Assembly: GCA_025463615.1 (NCBI GenBank)
Contig: JAODAU010000227.1
Span: 1 to 10,961 of the forward strand
Direction: 5' to 3'
Source: Microbacteriaceae bacterium
GTDB lineage: Bacteria > Actinomycetota > Actinomycetes > Actinomycetales > Microbacteriaceae
Length of the DNA stretch: 10,961 bases
In this document: positions 1 to 7,219 of the stretch, piece after piece
Position numbering within the stretch: position 1 is the stretch's first letter
How the letters are laid out: each line of letters opens with the position of its first letter
Notes under the pieces: model-generated
Seen by the model: the letters and a program-made list of their open reading frames with translations, nothing else
The model's database searches: none
What the model was told of the DNA's origin: nothing
Translations under genes and position numbers: made by a program

Positions 1-94
1 TGTCGAGCTCTTTCTCTTTGAGGGCGGTGATCGCGGCCGCGCGCTCCTCCGGTCCGAGCTGCGAGGAGCGGGTGACGGGCTGTGGCGTGGCCAT
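1..94 (-). CDS. glpD: Probable glycerol-3-phosphate dehydrogenase, N-terminal fragment
   Basis: Only the first 31 codons lie in the window; the gene continues past its left edge. It starts at an ATG (92-94), 6 nt after a strong GGAGG ribosome binding site. The peptide begins MATPQPVTRSSQLGPEER and reaches KEKELD at the edge. A short polar leader, then LGP-x-x-R, then an ELD just before where a GGGIVG nucleotide-binding loop would follow, is how I remember actinobacterial FAD-dependent GlpD proteins beginning. GlpD oxidises glycerol 3-phosphate to dihydroxyacetone phosphate at the membrane. The diagnostic Rossmann glycines are outside the window, so the name rests on this leader and on position behind guaB3. 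The reading frame itself is well supported; the product is a moderate guess. Confidence 0.45.
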   Translation of the reverse strand, partial: MATPQPVTRSSQLGPEERAAAITALKEKELD

Positions 95-122
95 GCAGTG
101 CCTCCGTAGTGTCGGTGCTGTC

Positions 123-1245
123 TTACATCCTTGTAGTACGGCGCGACGACGACCTCGACGCGCTGGAATTCCTTGAGGTCCGAGTAGCCGGTGGTCGCCA
201 TCGACCGCCGCAGCGCCCCCACGAGGTTGGATGTGCCGTCCGTCGACGTCGACGGGCCGAACAGCACCTGCTCCAGCGGGCCGACCGTGCCCACCTCCAC
301 GCGGTGACCGCGCGGCAGCTGGCTGTGGTGCGCCTCGGCGCCCCAGTGGAAGCCGCCGCCGGGAGCCTCGGTGGCCCGGGCCAGCGTGGAGCCGAGCATG
401 ACGGCATCCGCACCCACGGAGAACGCCTTGGCGATGTCGCCGCTGGTGCCGAGGCCGCCGTCGGCGATCACGTGCACGTAGCGGCCGCCCGACTCGTCCA
501 TGTAGTCGCGGCGTGCGCCGGCGACATCCGCCACCGCCGTCGCCATGGGCGCGTGGATGCCGAGGGTGGTGCGCGTGGTGGACGCCGCGCCGCCGCCGAA
601 GCCGACCAGCACGCCGGCCGCTCCCGTGCGCATGAGGTGCAGGGCCGGGGTGTAGCCCGCGGCGCCGCCGACGATCACGGGAACGTCGAGCTCGTAGATG
701 AACTTCTTGAGGTTGAGCGGCTCCTGCGTCTTGGAGACGTGCTCGGCGCTGACCGTCGTGCCGCGGATCACGAACAGGTCGACGCCGGCCGCGACGACCG
801 TCTCGTACAGCTCCTGGGTGCGCTGCGGCGAGAGCGCGCCGGCCACGGTGACGCCGGATGCCCGGATCTCGGCCAGGCGGGCGGAGACCAGCTCCGGCTT
901 GATCGGCTCGGAGTAGATCGCCTGCATGCGGGCGGTCGCCTGGTCGGCGGGGAGCGCGCGGATCTCGGCGAGCAGCGGCTCCGGGTCGTCGTACCGCGTC
1001 CAGAGCCCCTCGAGGTCGAGCACGCCCAGGCCGCCGAGCTTGCCCATGAGGATGGCGGTGGCCGGGCTCACCACGGAATCCATGGGTGCGGCGAGGATCG
1101 GCACCTCGAACTGGTAGGCGTCGATGGACCAGCTGACCGAGACATCCTGCGGGTCGCGCGTGCGACGGTTGGGAACGATCGCGATGTCGTCGAAGGCGAA
1201 CACGCGGCGAGCGCGCTTGGCGCGGCCGATCTCTACATCACTCAC
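123..1245 (-). CDS. guaB3: GuaB3 family IMP dehydrogenase-related protein, 3' end uncertain
   Basis: This is a TIM-barrel protein of the IMPDH/GMP reductase superfamily, without CBS domains. It begins VSDVEIGRAKRARR at a GTG (1243-1245) and continues FAFDDIAIVPNRRTRDP, LAAPMDSVVSP, VIRGTTVSAEHV, YVHVIADGGLGTSGDIAKA and SATTGYSDL-like C-terminal residues (MATTGYSDLKEFQ). In the loop that carries the catalytic Cys of true IMPDH, residues 216-225 read FGGGAASTTR, with no Cys, as in the actinobacterial GuaB3 group; its reaction is not settled to my knowledge. There is no Shine-Dalgarno; a TAGGCT hexamer 6 nt before the GTG suggests a leaderless message. Homology holds to about codon 371, the usual family length, but the frame then lacks a stop and runs off the window. 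The nearest stop (TAA, 123-125) is one base out of frame, so I end the gene there provisionally. Confidence 0.85.
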
Positions 1246-1251
1246 GGGTCA

Positions 1252-1257
1252 AGCCTA
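1252..1257 (-). promoter_or_regulatory. Candidate leaderless -10 hexamer of guaB3
   Basis: Read on the minus strand this is TAGGCT, followed by six bases (TGACCC) and the GTG start of guaB3. A TANNNT hexamer at this distance puts the transcript start on or next to the start codon, as in leaderless actinobacterial mRNAs. No Shine-Dalgarno lies upstream. The -35 region 17 bp further up is GC-rich and does not match TTGACA, so the call rests on spacing and on the same arrangement at rarD and the methyltransferase gene. Confidence 0.45.
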
Positions 1258-1294
1258 CCGGCGCCGCCGGCGCGGTCCGCCGCGCTCGCCTCCT

Positions 1295-1390
1295 GTTCAC
1301 AACTCCTGCAGATCGCGCCACCGGTGAAATGCACCACCGGGATTCCGGGGCTGCCGAACGACCGAGACCGGAATTGCAGGAGTTGTGCAC
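1295..1390. repeat. Inverted-repeat element with three-way-junction fold
   Basis: Between guaB (stop at 1404) and guaB3 (start at 1245), the 13-mer CACAACTCCTGCA (1298-1310) is repeated perfectly inverted at 1375-1387. The match extends two further pairs after one mismatch, giving 15 of 16. The 64-bp interior holds two more perfect inverted repeats: CCGGTG/CACCGG (1321-1326, 1335-1340) and ATTCCGG/CCGGAAT (1342-1348, 1368-1374). The latter abuts the outer stem with no gap, and one base separates the two inner hairpins. The predicted fold is a closed stem with two hairpin arms. No U-run follows it, so it is not a standard terminator. It could be a REP/REPIN-like dispersed element, a processing or attenuation site in a guaB-guaB3 message, or a small RNA. 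Confidence 0.7.
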
Positions 1391-1403
1391 GGGGGCGAGG
1401 GGG

Positions 1404-2945
<1,542 letters not shown>

Positions 2946-2968
2946 CTACGACCTCGGACTCCGGTACT

Positions 2969-2986
2969 CGATATTAACCGATATCG
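2969..2986. promoter_or_regulatory. 18-bp dyad over a -10-like hexamer upstream of guaB
   Basis: CGATAT (2969-2974) and ATATCG (2981-2986) are perfect inverted repeats around a 6-bp spacer. This is an AT-rich island in a GC-rich region. On the minus strand the dyad contains TAATAT (2971-2976), a good -10 match about 64 bp before the guaB ATG, although the -35 region (GAATAG at 17-bp spacing) is weak. A dyad on top of a -10 is the usual layout of a repressor operator. The protein that would bind it is not identifiable from sequence alone. Confidence 0.5.
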
Positions 2987-3019
2987 CCCGCGGCTATTCC
3001 GATGGAGGGGCGGATTGGG

Positions 3020-4273
3020 TCACCCCTCGGCGGACCCCACCAGCGCGAAGCGGTTCTGCCCGTCGTAGCGGTAGACGCCGTAGTGGGCCGGATGCGGGTC
3101 GCCGGACGCGTCGAACGCGATGTCGCCGGTCTGCCCGTCGTAGTCGATGTCGCCGCTGTCCCTGTAGGCGTCGACGCACTCCTTGAAGGTGGTGCACTTG
3201 ATGCCGGTGGAGCTCACCGAGCGCAGGTTGGCGGCGATGGCCGTGCCCGAGTCATCCTTGCCGGTGACGGCCGCGAGGGCGGCGAGGATGGTGGCGTCGT
3301 AGGACTCGGCCGCGAACAGGAAGTCGGTCACGGCGGGGTTGGTCGCGGTGATCTCGGCCTTGAACGCGGCCGTCGGCGTGACACCCTCGAGCACGCCGTT
3401 CACGTTGGTGAGCGTGCCGACCGGCAGCGCCTGCGAGTAGTCGGCCATGTTCTCGCTGGTGAGCCAGAGCTTCGCGCCGCCGAGGCCGGCCGCGTTCAGG
3501 CCCGTGATGACCGACTTGTTCTGCGCCATCGCGCTGAACGGGCTCACGAACACCACGTCGTCCGGGGCGGAGGCCTTCACCGCGGCGATGATGGCCGAGA
3601 AGTCGGTGGTGTCCGTCTGGAACGGCTGCGTGCTGACGAGCTTGCCGCCGCTCGCCGCCAGGCCCGCGGTAAGGGTCGAGAGGATCGCCTGGCCGGTCTG
3701 GTCGTCGAGGTAGACGAGCGCGATCTTCGCCTTGCCGTTGCCGATCGCCTTCGCGAGCACGGTGCCCTGCGCCGCGGCGGAGGGCACGGTGCGGAAGAAC
3801 CAGCCGCCCTTGCCGAGCCCGGTGAGCCGCACGGAGGTCGCGGCCGGGCTGATCATGGGCAGCTTCGCGGCCGTGGTCTTCGGCAGCACGCGCTCCGCGA
3901 GCACCGACGACGACGGGCCGATGATCACGTCGGCCTTCTTGGTCACCAGGTCGTTGACCGCGGCCTCCATCGCGCCGGTGGAGACGTCGCCGGAATCCTC
4001 GTGGATGACGACCACCGGCTTGCCGAGCACGCCGCCGGCCGCGTTGATGGCCTTGGCCGCGGCATCCACCCCGCTGGCCTGGGCCGGGCCGAGGTAGGAG
4101 GCGCTGCCGGTCGCCGGGAAGACGGCGCCGATGGTGAGCACGCCGTCGCCGAGCGGGGTGGCGTGCGCGGACGGCTTTGTGACGCGCGGGGCGGGGTCGG
4201 CGGTGCAGGCGCTGAGGGCGAGGCCGACGAGCGCGAGGGCCGCACCCGCGACGACGAGTCGGGATCGCGACAT
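3020..4273 (-). CDS. ABC transporter substrate-binding lipoprotein, LivJ/amino-acid type
   Basis: A 417-residue secreted lipoprotein. The signal peptide MSRSRLVVAGAALALVGLAL is followed by the lipobox LSAC with lipidated Cys23. The mature part is a type I periplasmic-binding fold (Peripla_BP_6): LTIGAVFPATGSASYLGP, GVDAAAKAINAAGGVLGKPV, VIIGPSSSVLAERVLP, MISPAATSVRLT and FFRTVPSAAAQG. Near the C-terminus Cys360 and Cys366 (CTTFKEC) could form a disulphide. This family usually binds branched-chain or other amino acids, or small amides, outside the cell for a LivHMGF-type transporter; no permease or ATPase of that type is nearby, so the ligand and partner are unknown. The ATG follows AAGGACCGGC. 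It lies 30 bp behind rarD on the same strand, so the two are probably co-transcribed. Confidence 0.93.
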   Translation of the reverse strand: MSRSRLVVAGAALALVGLALSACTADPAPRVTKPSAHATPLGDGVLTIGAVFPATGSASYLGPAQASGVDAAAKAINAAGGVLGKPVVVIHEDSGDVSTGAMEAAVNDLVTKKADVIIGPSSSVLAERVLPKTTAAKLPMISPAATSVRLTGLGKGGWFFRTVPSAAAQGTVLAKAIGNGKAKIALVYLDDQTGQAILSTLTAGLAASGGKLVSTQPFQTDTTDFSAIIAAVKASAPDDVVFVSPFSAMAQNKSVITGLNAAGLGGAKLWLTSENMADYSQALPVGTLTNVNGVLEGVTPTAAFKAEITATNPAVTDFLFAAESYDATILAALAAVTGKDDSGTAIAANLRSVSSTGIKCTTFKECVDAYRDSGDIDYDGQTGDIAFDASGDPHPAHYGVYRYDGQNRFALVGSAEG

Positions 4274-4303
4274 GCCGGTCCTTACTTTCGGGGTGCTTCG
4301 AAC

Positions 4304-5233
4304 CTACCCGGCGGGCAGCGCGTCGGGCGTCACGACTCGGCGCGACGCGCGCGATGCGCGCAGCACATCGATCGTGAGCACGGCGAGCGCCACCCAGACC
4401 AGCCCGAACCCGATCCAGCGCGCCGGCGGCATCGGCTCGTGCAGGAACAGCACGCCGATGAGCAGCTGCAGCACCGGCGCGATGTACTGCACGAGCCCCA
4501 TCGTCACGAGAGGCAGCCGGCGGGATGCCGCGGCGAAGAACAGCAGCGGCACGGCGGTCGTCACCCCGACCCCCACCAACAGTGCGGTGTGGCCCGCGCC
4601 CTGGCCGAACGTGACGCCGGTGGTCATCCCCACGACCACGAGTTGCACCACCGCCACCGGCAGCAGCCACGCGGTCTCGAGCGTGAGGCCGCTAAGCGCG
4701 TCCACGCTCGGCCCGACGCGCTTCTTGATGAGCCCGTAGAGCCCGAACGAGAAGGCGAGCGTGAGCGCGATCCACGGGAACTCGCCGTAGTTGAGGGCGA
4801 CCACGAGCACGGCGACGGCGCTGATGCCGACGGCGGCCCACTGCATCCAGCGCAGCCGCTCGTGCAGCACGACGACGCCGAGCAGCACGGTGACGATCGG
4901 GTTGATGAAGTAGCCGAGCGAGGTCTCGACCACGTGGCCGGTCGTCGCGCCGAAGACGTAGACCTGCCAGTTGACGTAGATGAACACGGCGGCGAGCGCC
5001 ATCGCGAGCAGCAGCCGGCGGGTGCGCACGATCGCGAGGAACGCGGGCCAGGATCGGGTCACCGTGAGCAGGACCGCGCAGAACACGAGCGAGAACACGA
5101 TGCGCCAGGCCACGATCTCGAACGCGTTGGCCGGCTCCAGGATGATGAAGTACAGCGGCAGGAATCCCCACAGCCCGTACGCCGCGAAGGCGAACACCAC
5201 GCCGGTGCGGGAAGAGCGGCGCGGTTCGGTCAC
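4304..5233 (-). CDS. rarD: RarD protein, EamA/DMT superfamily permease
   Basis: A 309-residue integral membrane protein with about ten predicted helices in two EamA-type halves. It opens RTGVVFAFAAYGLWGFLPLY and contains EIVAWRIVFSLV, VNWQVYVFGATTGHVVETSL and GYFINPIVTVLLGVVVL, the typical RarD (chloramphenicol-sensitive) sequence. The second half has TLAFSFGLYGLIKK and MGLVQYIAPVLQLLIGVLFL. Transport substrate is undefined for this family; the drug/metabolite transporter fold suggests export of small metabolites. The start is GTG (5231-5233) with no Shine-Dalgarno but a TAGCCT hexamer 6 nt upstream, so a leaderless transcript is likely. The lipoprotein gene follows after 30 bp; the groES terminator lies just upstream. 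Confidence 0.93.
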   Translation of the reverse strand: MTEPRRSSRTGVVFAFAAYGLWGFLPLYFIILEPANAFEIVAWRIVFSLVFCAVLLTVTRSWPAFLAIVRTRRLLLAMALAAVFIYVNWQVYVFGATTGHVVETSLGYFINPIVTVLLGVVVLHERLRWMQWAAVGISAVAVLVVALNYGEFPWIALTLAFSFGLYGLIKKRVGPSVDALSGLTLETAWLLPVAVVQLVVVGMTTGVTFGQGAGHTALLVGVGVTTAVPLLFFAAASRRLPLVTMGLVQYIAPVLQLLIGVLFLHEPMPPARWIGFGLVWVALAVLTIDVLRASRASRRVVTPDALPAG

Positions 5234-5239
5234 CTGTGA

Positions 5240-5245
5240 AGGCTA
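5240..5245 (-). promoter_or_regulatory. Candidate leaderless -10 hexamer of rarD
   Basis: On the minus strand this reads TAGCCT, then six bases (TCACAG), then the GTG start of rarD. The spacing equals that at guaB3. It sits just after the groES terminator, so rarD would have its own transcript rather than depend on read-through. No convincing -35 is visible. Confidence 0.45.
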
Positions 5246-5254
5246 GTAGAACGA

Positions 5255-5288
5255 CGAAGGGCCCGCCGGCGAACCGGCGAGCCCTTCG
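5255..5288 (-). terminator. Rho-independent terminator of groES
   Basis: CGAAGGGC (5255-5262) pairs with GCCCTTCG (5281-5288). After one mismatch, CGCCGG pairs with CCGGCG around a 4-nt loop: a 14-bp GC-rich hairpin with a single internal mismatch. Read on the minus strand it begins 15 bp past the groES stop codon and is followed by TCGTTCT, a weak U-rich tail. It should insulate groES from rarD. Confidence 0.85.
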
Positions 5289-5303
5289 GGTGGTGCGTTG
5301 TGA

Positions 5304-5600
5304 CTAGTGGGTGACGACCGCGAGCACGTCGCGGGCCGACAGCACGAGGTAGTCCTCGCCCGAGTACTTGACCTCGGTTCCGCCGTACTTCGAGTACAGC
5401 ACCTTGTCGCCGACGGCGATGTCGAGGGGAACGCGGTTGCCGTGGTCGTCGATGCGACCGGGGCCGACGGCGATGACCTCGCCCTCCTGCGGCTTCTCCT
5501 TGGCCGTGTCAGGGATGACCAGGCCGGAGGCCGTGGTCTGCTCTGCCTCGACCTGCTTGATGACGATGCGATCTTCGAGCGGCTTGATGGAGACCGACAC
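5304..5600 (-). CDS. groES: Co-chaperonin GroES
   Basis: A 98-residue 10-kDa co-chaperonin that caps GroEL rings during ATP-driven folding in the cytoplasm. It reads [20 protein letters not shown], with the mobile loop at about residues 17-33 and the GroEL-contacting LVIP at 27-30. [18 protein letters not shown] roof residues, [16 protein letters not shown] and [10 protein letters not shown] complete the usual length. I chose the GTG at 5598-5600 because AAGAGG lies 6 nt upstream and the family begins here; a longer frame to 5705 runs through the promoter and operators. Transcription starts in the 5601-5706 control region with two CIRCE sites, so HrcA should repress it until heat stress. No groEL follows; a terminator and rarD do. 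Confidence 0.97.
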   Translation of the reverse strand: MSVSIKPLEDRIVIKQVEAEQTTASGLVIPDTAKEKPQEGEVIAVGPGRIDDHGNRVPLDIAVGDKVLYSKYGGTEVKYSGEDYLVLSARDVLAVVTH

Positions 5601-5632
5601 GGTTGACCTCTTCTTTCTAGAAAAACAGTGGG

Positions 5633-5659
5633 TTAGCACCCTCAGTGTGAGAGTGCCAG
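5633..5659. promoter_or_regulatory. CIRCE-like HrcA operator, groES-proximal, degenerate
   Basis: TTAGCACCC, nine bases, GAGTGCCAG: the CIRCE layout (TTAGCACTC-N9-GAGTGCTAA) with one mismatch in the left arm and two in the right. It lies about 33 bp before the groES start, at or just after the predicted transcript start. Binding there would block the polymerase leaving the promoter at 5664-5693. It is weaker than the second copy at 5679-5705. Confidence 0.8.
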
Positions 5660-5663
5660 ATCC

Positions 5664-5693
5664 ACTGTACGGCGTGCGCTGGCACTCGTGCAA
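5664..5693 (-). promoter_or_regulatory. groES promoter
   Basis: On the minus strand a -35-like TTGCAC (5688-5693) and a -10-like TACAGT (5664-5669) are separated by 18 bp. The -35 hexamer lies in the centre of the distal CIRCE operator, and the proximal CIRCE site follows the -10. This is a normal arrangement for an HrcA-repressed sigma-A-type chaperone promoter. Confidence 0.75.
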
Positions 5694-5705
5694 GGTGAGT
5701 GCCAA
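5679..5705. promoter_or_regulatory. CIRCE HrcA operator, distal copy
   Basis: TGGCACTC (5680-5687) and GAGTGCCA (5697-5704) are perfect 8-bp arms around a 9-bp spacer, the exact CIRCE geometry and close to the consensus used in high-GC actinobacteria. The operator covers the groES -35. It ends 24 bp before the divergent methyltransferase ATG and overlaps the position expected for that gene's -35, so HrcA bound here could repress both directions. Confidence 0.92.
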
Positions 5706-5725
5706 CGGTTACACGACTACCGTTG
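5703..5725. repeat. 7-bp inverted repeat at the methyltransferase start
   Basis: CAACGGT (5703-5709) and ACCGTTG (5719-5725) are perfect inverted arms with a 9-bp spacer. The left arm overlaps the end of the distal CIRCE site by three bases; the right arm contains most of the predicted -10 hexamer of the plus-strand gene that starts at 5730. It has the size and position of a second operator with its own sequence. A chance dyad cannot be excluded. Confidence 0.5.
5718..5723 (+). promoter_or_regulatory. Candidate leaderless -10 hexamer of the methyltransferase gene
   Basis: TACCGT followed by six bases (TGAGCA) and the ATG at 5730. No Shine-Dalgarno is present. Spacing matches the candidate sites at guaB3 and rarD. 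A -35 at 17-bp spacing would fall at 5695-5700, within the distal CIRCE operator. Confidence 0.45.
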
Positions 5726-5729
5726 AGCA

Positions 5730-6917
5730 ATGGACACCACGGAGCTGCTCGAGCTGCTCTCCCCCGAGGGACTGCGGCTGCTCGACTCGCTGCCCGCGTG
5801 GCGGTCGACGGATGACGTGGTGGCGACGGTCTCCGCGCTGCGGGCGGCGGGGCATCCGCCCGGCCTGGTCGCGGCCGTGCTGAGCCAGTCCAAGCTGCGC
5901 ACGAAGGCGGAGGCGAAGTTCGGGCCGTTCGCGTCCCGCATGCTCTTCACGCAGGCGGGCCTCGAGCAGGCGACGAGGCTGCGGGTGGCCGCGCTGCACG
6001 CCGGTCGGTTCCAGGCGGCCGGGCTGACCCTCATCGCCGACCTCGGCAGCGGGATCGGCGGCGACGCGATGGCCATGGCCGCCCTCGACCTCGCGGTCAC
6101 CGCCTACGAGGTCGACGAGGTGACCGCCGCGATCGCCAGCTACAACCTGGCGCCCTGGCCGCAGGCCGGCGTGGAGCTGGCGGATGCCGCCGACGTGGAC
6201 CTCAGCGTCTTCGAGGGCGTCTACCTCGACCCGGCACGGCGCACCGCGGGCCACGGCAACACCTCGCGGATCACCGACCCGACCGAGTACTCGCCGTCGC
6301 TCGACTTCGCCTTCGACGTGGCGAGCCGCCTGCCCACCGGCATCAAGCTCGGGCCCGGCTTCGACCGCGACCTCATCCCGGCCGAGGCCGAGGCGCAGTG
6401 GGTCTCCGTCGATCGGGACGTGGTGGAGCTCGGGCTGTGGTTCGGGCTGCTGGCGCGCCCCGGCATCCGTCGCTCGGCGCTGGTGATCGGGGACCACGGC
6501 ACCGCCGAGCTGAGCTCGGCCGCGGACAGCGAGGATGCCGAGGTCGGCGAGCTCGGCGAGTACCTGCTCGAGCCCGACGGCGCCGTCATCCGCGCCCGCC
6601 TCATCGGCGACCTGGCGCGCTCGATCGACGCGCGCATGCTCAGCGCGGGCATCGCGTACCTCACCGCCGACGCGCCCGTCTCGACGCCGTTCGCCACGAC
6701 GTTCCGCATCACCGACCGCCTGCCGTGGGACCAGCGCGCCCTCAAGAAGGAGCTCGCCGCGCGCCGCATCGGCACCCTCGAGATCAAGAAGCGGGGGGCG
6801 GATGTCGACCCGGCAACCCTGCGCCGCGCCCTGTCCCTGAAGGGCCCCAACGCGGCCACGCTGTTCGTCACTCGCGTGGCGGGCAGGCACACCGCCCTGC
6901 TGGCGGAGCGGGTCTAG
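5730..6917 (+). CDS. THUMP-like domain class I SAM-dependent methyltransferase
   Basis: A 395-residue cytoplasmic protein. An N-terminal helical region (residues 1-95, with LSQSKLRTKAEAKFG) leads into a Rossmann methyltransferase core with the SAM-binding motif I DLGSGIGGD (104-112). An acidic residue at the end of the next strand (AYEVDE) and the catalytic-type motif DPARR (167-171, in VYLDPARRT) follow. The last ~75 residues (LKKELAARRIGTLEIKKRG to the C-terminus) match the THUMP-like domain of this actinobacterial family. THUMP domains bind RNA, so tRNA or rRNA is a likely substrate, but the modified base is unknown. The gene is divergent from groES and may share its HrcA operator. It ends by sharing a CTAG with the convergent DUF4190 gene. 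Confidence 0.9.
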   Translation: MDTTELLELLSPEGLRLLDSLPAWRSTDDVVATVSALRAAGHPPGLVAAVLSQSKLRTKAEAKFGPFASRMLFTQAGLEQATRLRVAALHAGRFQAAGLTLIADLGSGIGGDAMAMAALDLAVTAYEVDEVTAAIASYNLAPWPQAGVELADAADVDLSVFEGVYLDPARRTAGHGNTSRITDPTEYSPSLDFAFDVASRLPTGIKLGPGFDRDLIPAEAEAQWVSVDRDVVELGLWFGLLARPGIRRSALVIGDHGTAELSSAADSEDAEVGELGEYLLEPDGAVIRARLIGDLARSIDARMLSAGIAYLTADAPVSTPFATTFRITDRLPWDQRALKKELAARRIGTLEIKKRGADVDPATLRRALSLKGPNAATLFVTRVAGRHTALLAERV

Positions 6918-7219
6918 CTGTTGTAGTACGAGCCGTACGAGCCGCCGACGATCGCCGCGATGATGGCGATGCCGACGAAGAGGAACCAGAGGATTCCGAT
7001 CCCGATCCCCACGTAGCCGATGATCAGCCCCGCGATCGCGAGCCCGCGGCCGCCCTCGCCCGTGCGCTTGATCTGGCTGAGCGCGATGTGGCTGCAGATC
7101 ACCGCGCCGACCGAGACGAAGAACGCGAGGATGAAGCCCACGATCGCGAGCGTGTTCGTGCGCGGCCCGACGGGGCCGGGCGCGTAGGCGGGCGCGGGGG
7201 GCGGGGGCGTGTAGCTCAT
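6914..7219 (-). CDS. DUF4190 domain-containing small membrane protein
   Basis: A 101-residue protein: a Pro/Ala-rich cytoplasmic-type N-terminus (MSYTPPPPAPAYAPGPVGP), then NTLAIVGFILAFFVSVGAVI as the first membrane helix (about 23-46). A polar link with HIALSQIKRTGEGGRGLAI is the DUF4190 hallmark (GxxHxAL-x-QI, G-x-GLAIAGLI), and a long second hydrophobic segment (about 62-90) ends near SYGSYYNS. Function is unknown for the family. I prefer the ATG at 7217-7219; a GTG two codons upstream is possible, and neither has a clear Shine-Dalgarno. The stop overlaps the methyltransferase stop by four bases, tail to tail. Upstream lies the divergent ABC operon. Confidence 0.8.
   Translation of the reverse strand: MSYTPPPPAPAYAPGPVGPRTNTLAIVGFILAFFVSVGAVICSHIALSQIKRTGEGGRGLAIAGLIIGYVGIGIGILWFLFVGIAIIAAIVGGSYGSYYNS

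Noticed and set aside
1295..1390. A simple rho-independent terminator for guaB
   Set aside because: The outer arms are 64 bp apart, two independent hairpins lie inside, and no U-run follows.
3005..3028. GAGGGG/CCCCTC inverted repeat at the end of the lipoprotein gene
   Set aside because: Only six pairs around a 12-nt loop, partly inside the coding end and without a U-tract; too weak to call a terminator.
3002..5239. A 745-codon open frame on the plus strand opposite the lipoprotein and rarD genes
   Set aside because: The product is low-complexity Arg/His/Glu/Gly-rich, as expected of the reverse frame of GC-rich genes, and both minus-strand genes have strong family homology.
5601..5705. An N-terminal extension of GroES to a start at 5705
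   Set aside because: It runs through two CIRCE operators and the promoter. The GTG at 5600 has a good ribosome site and matches the family start.
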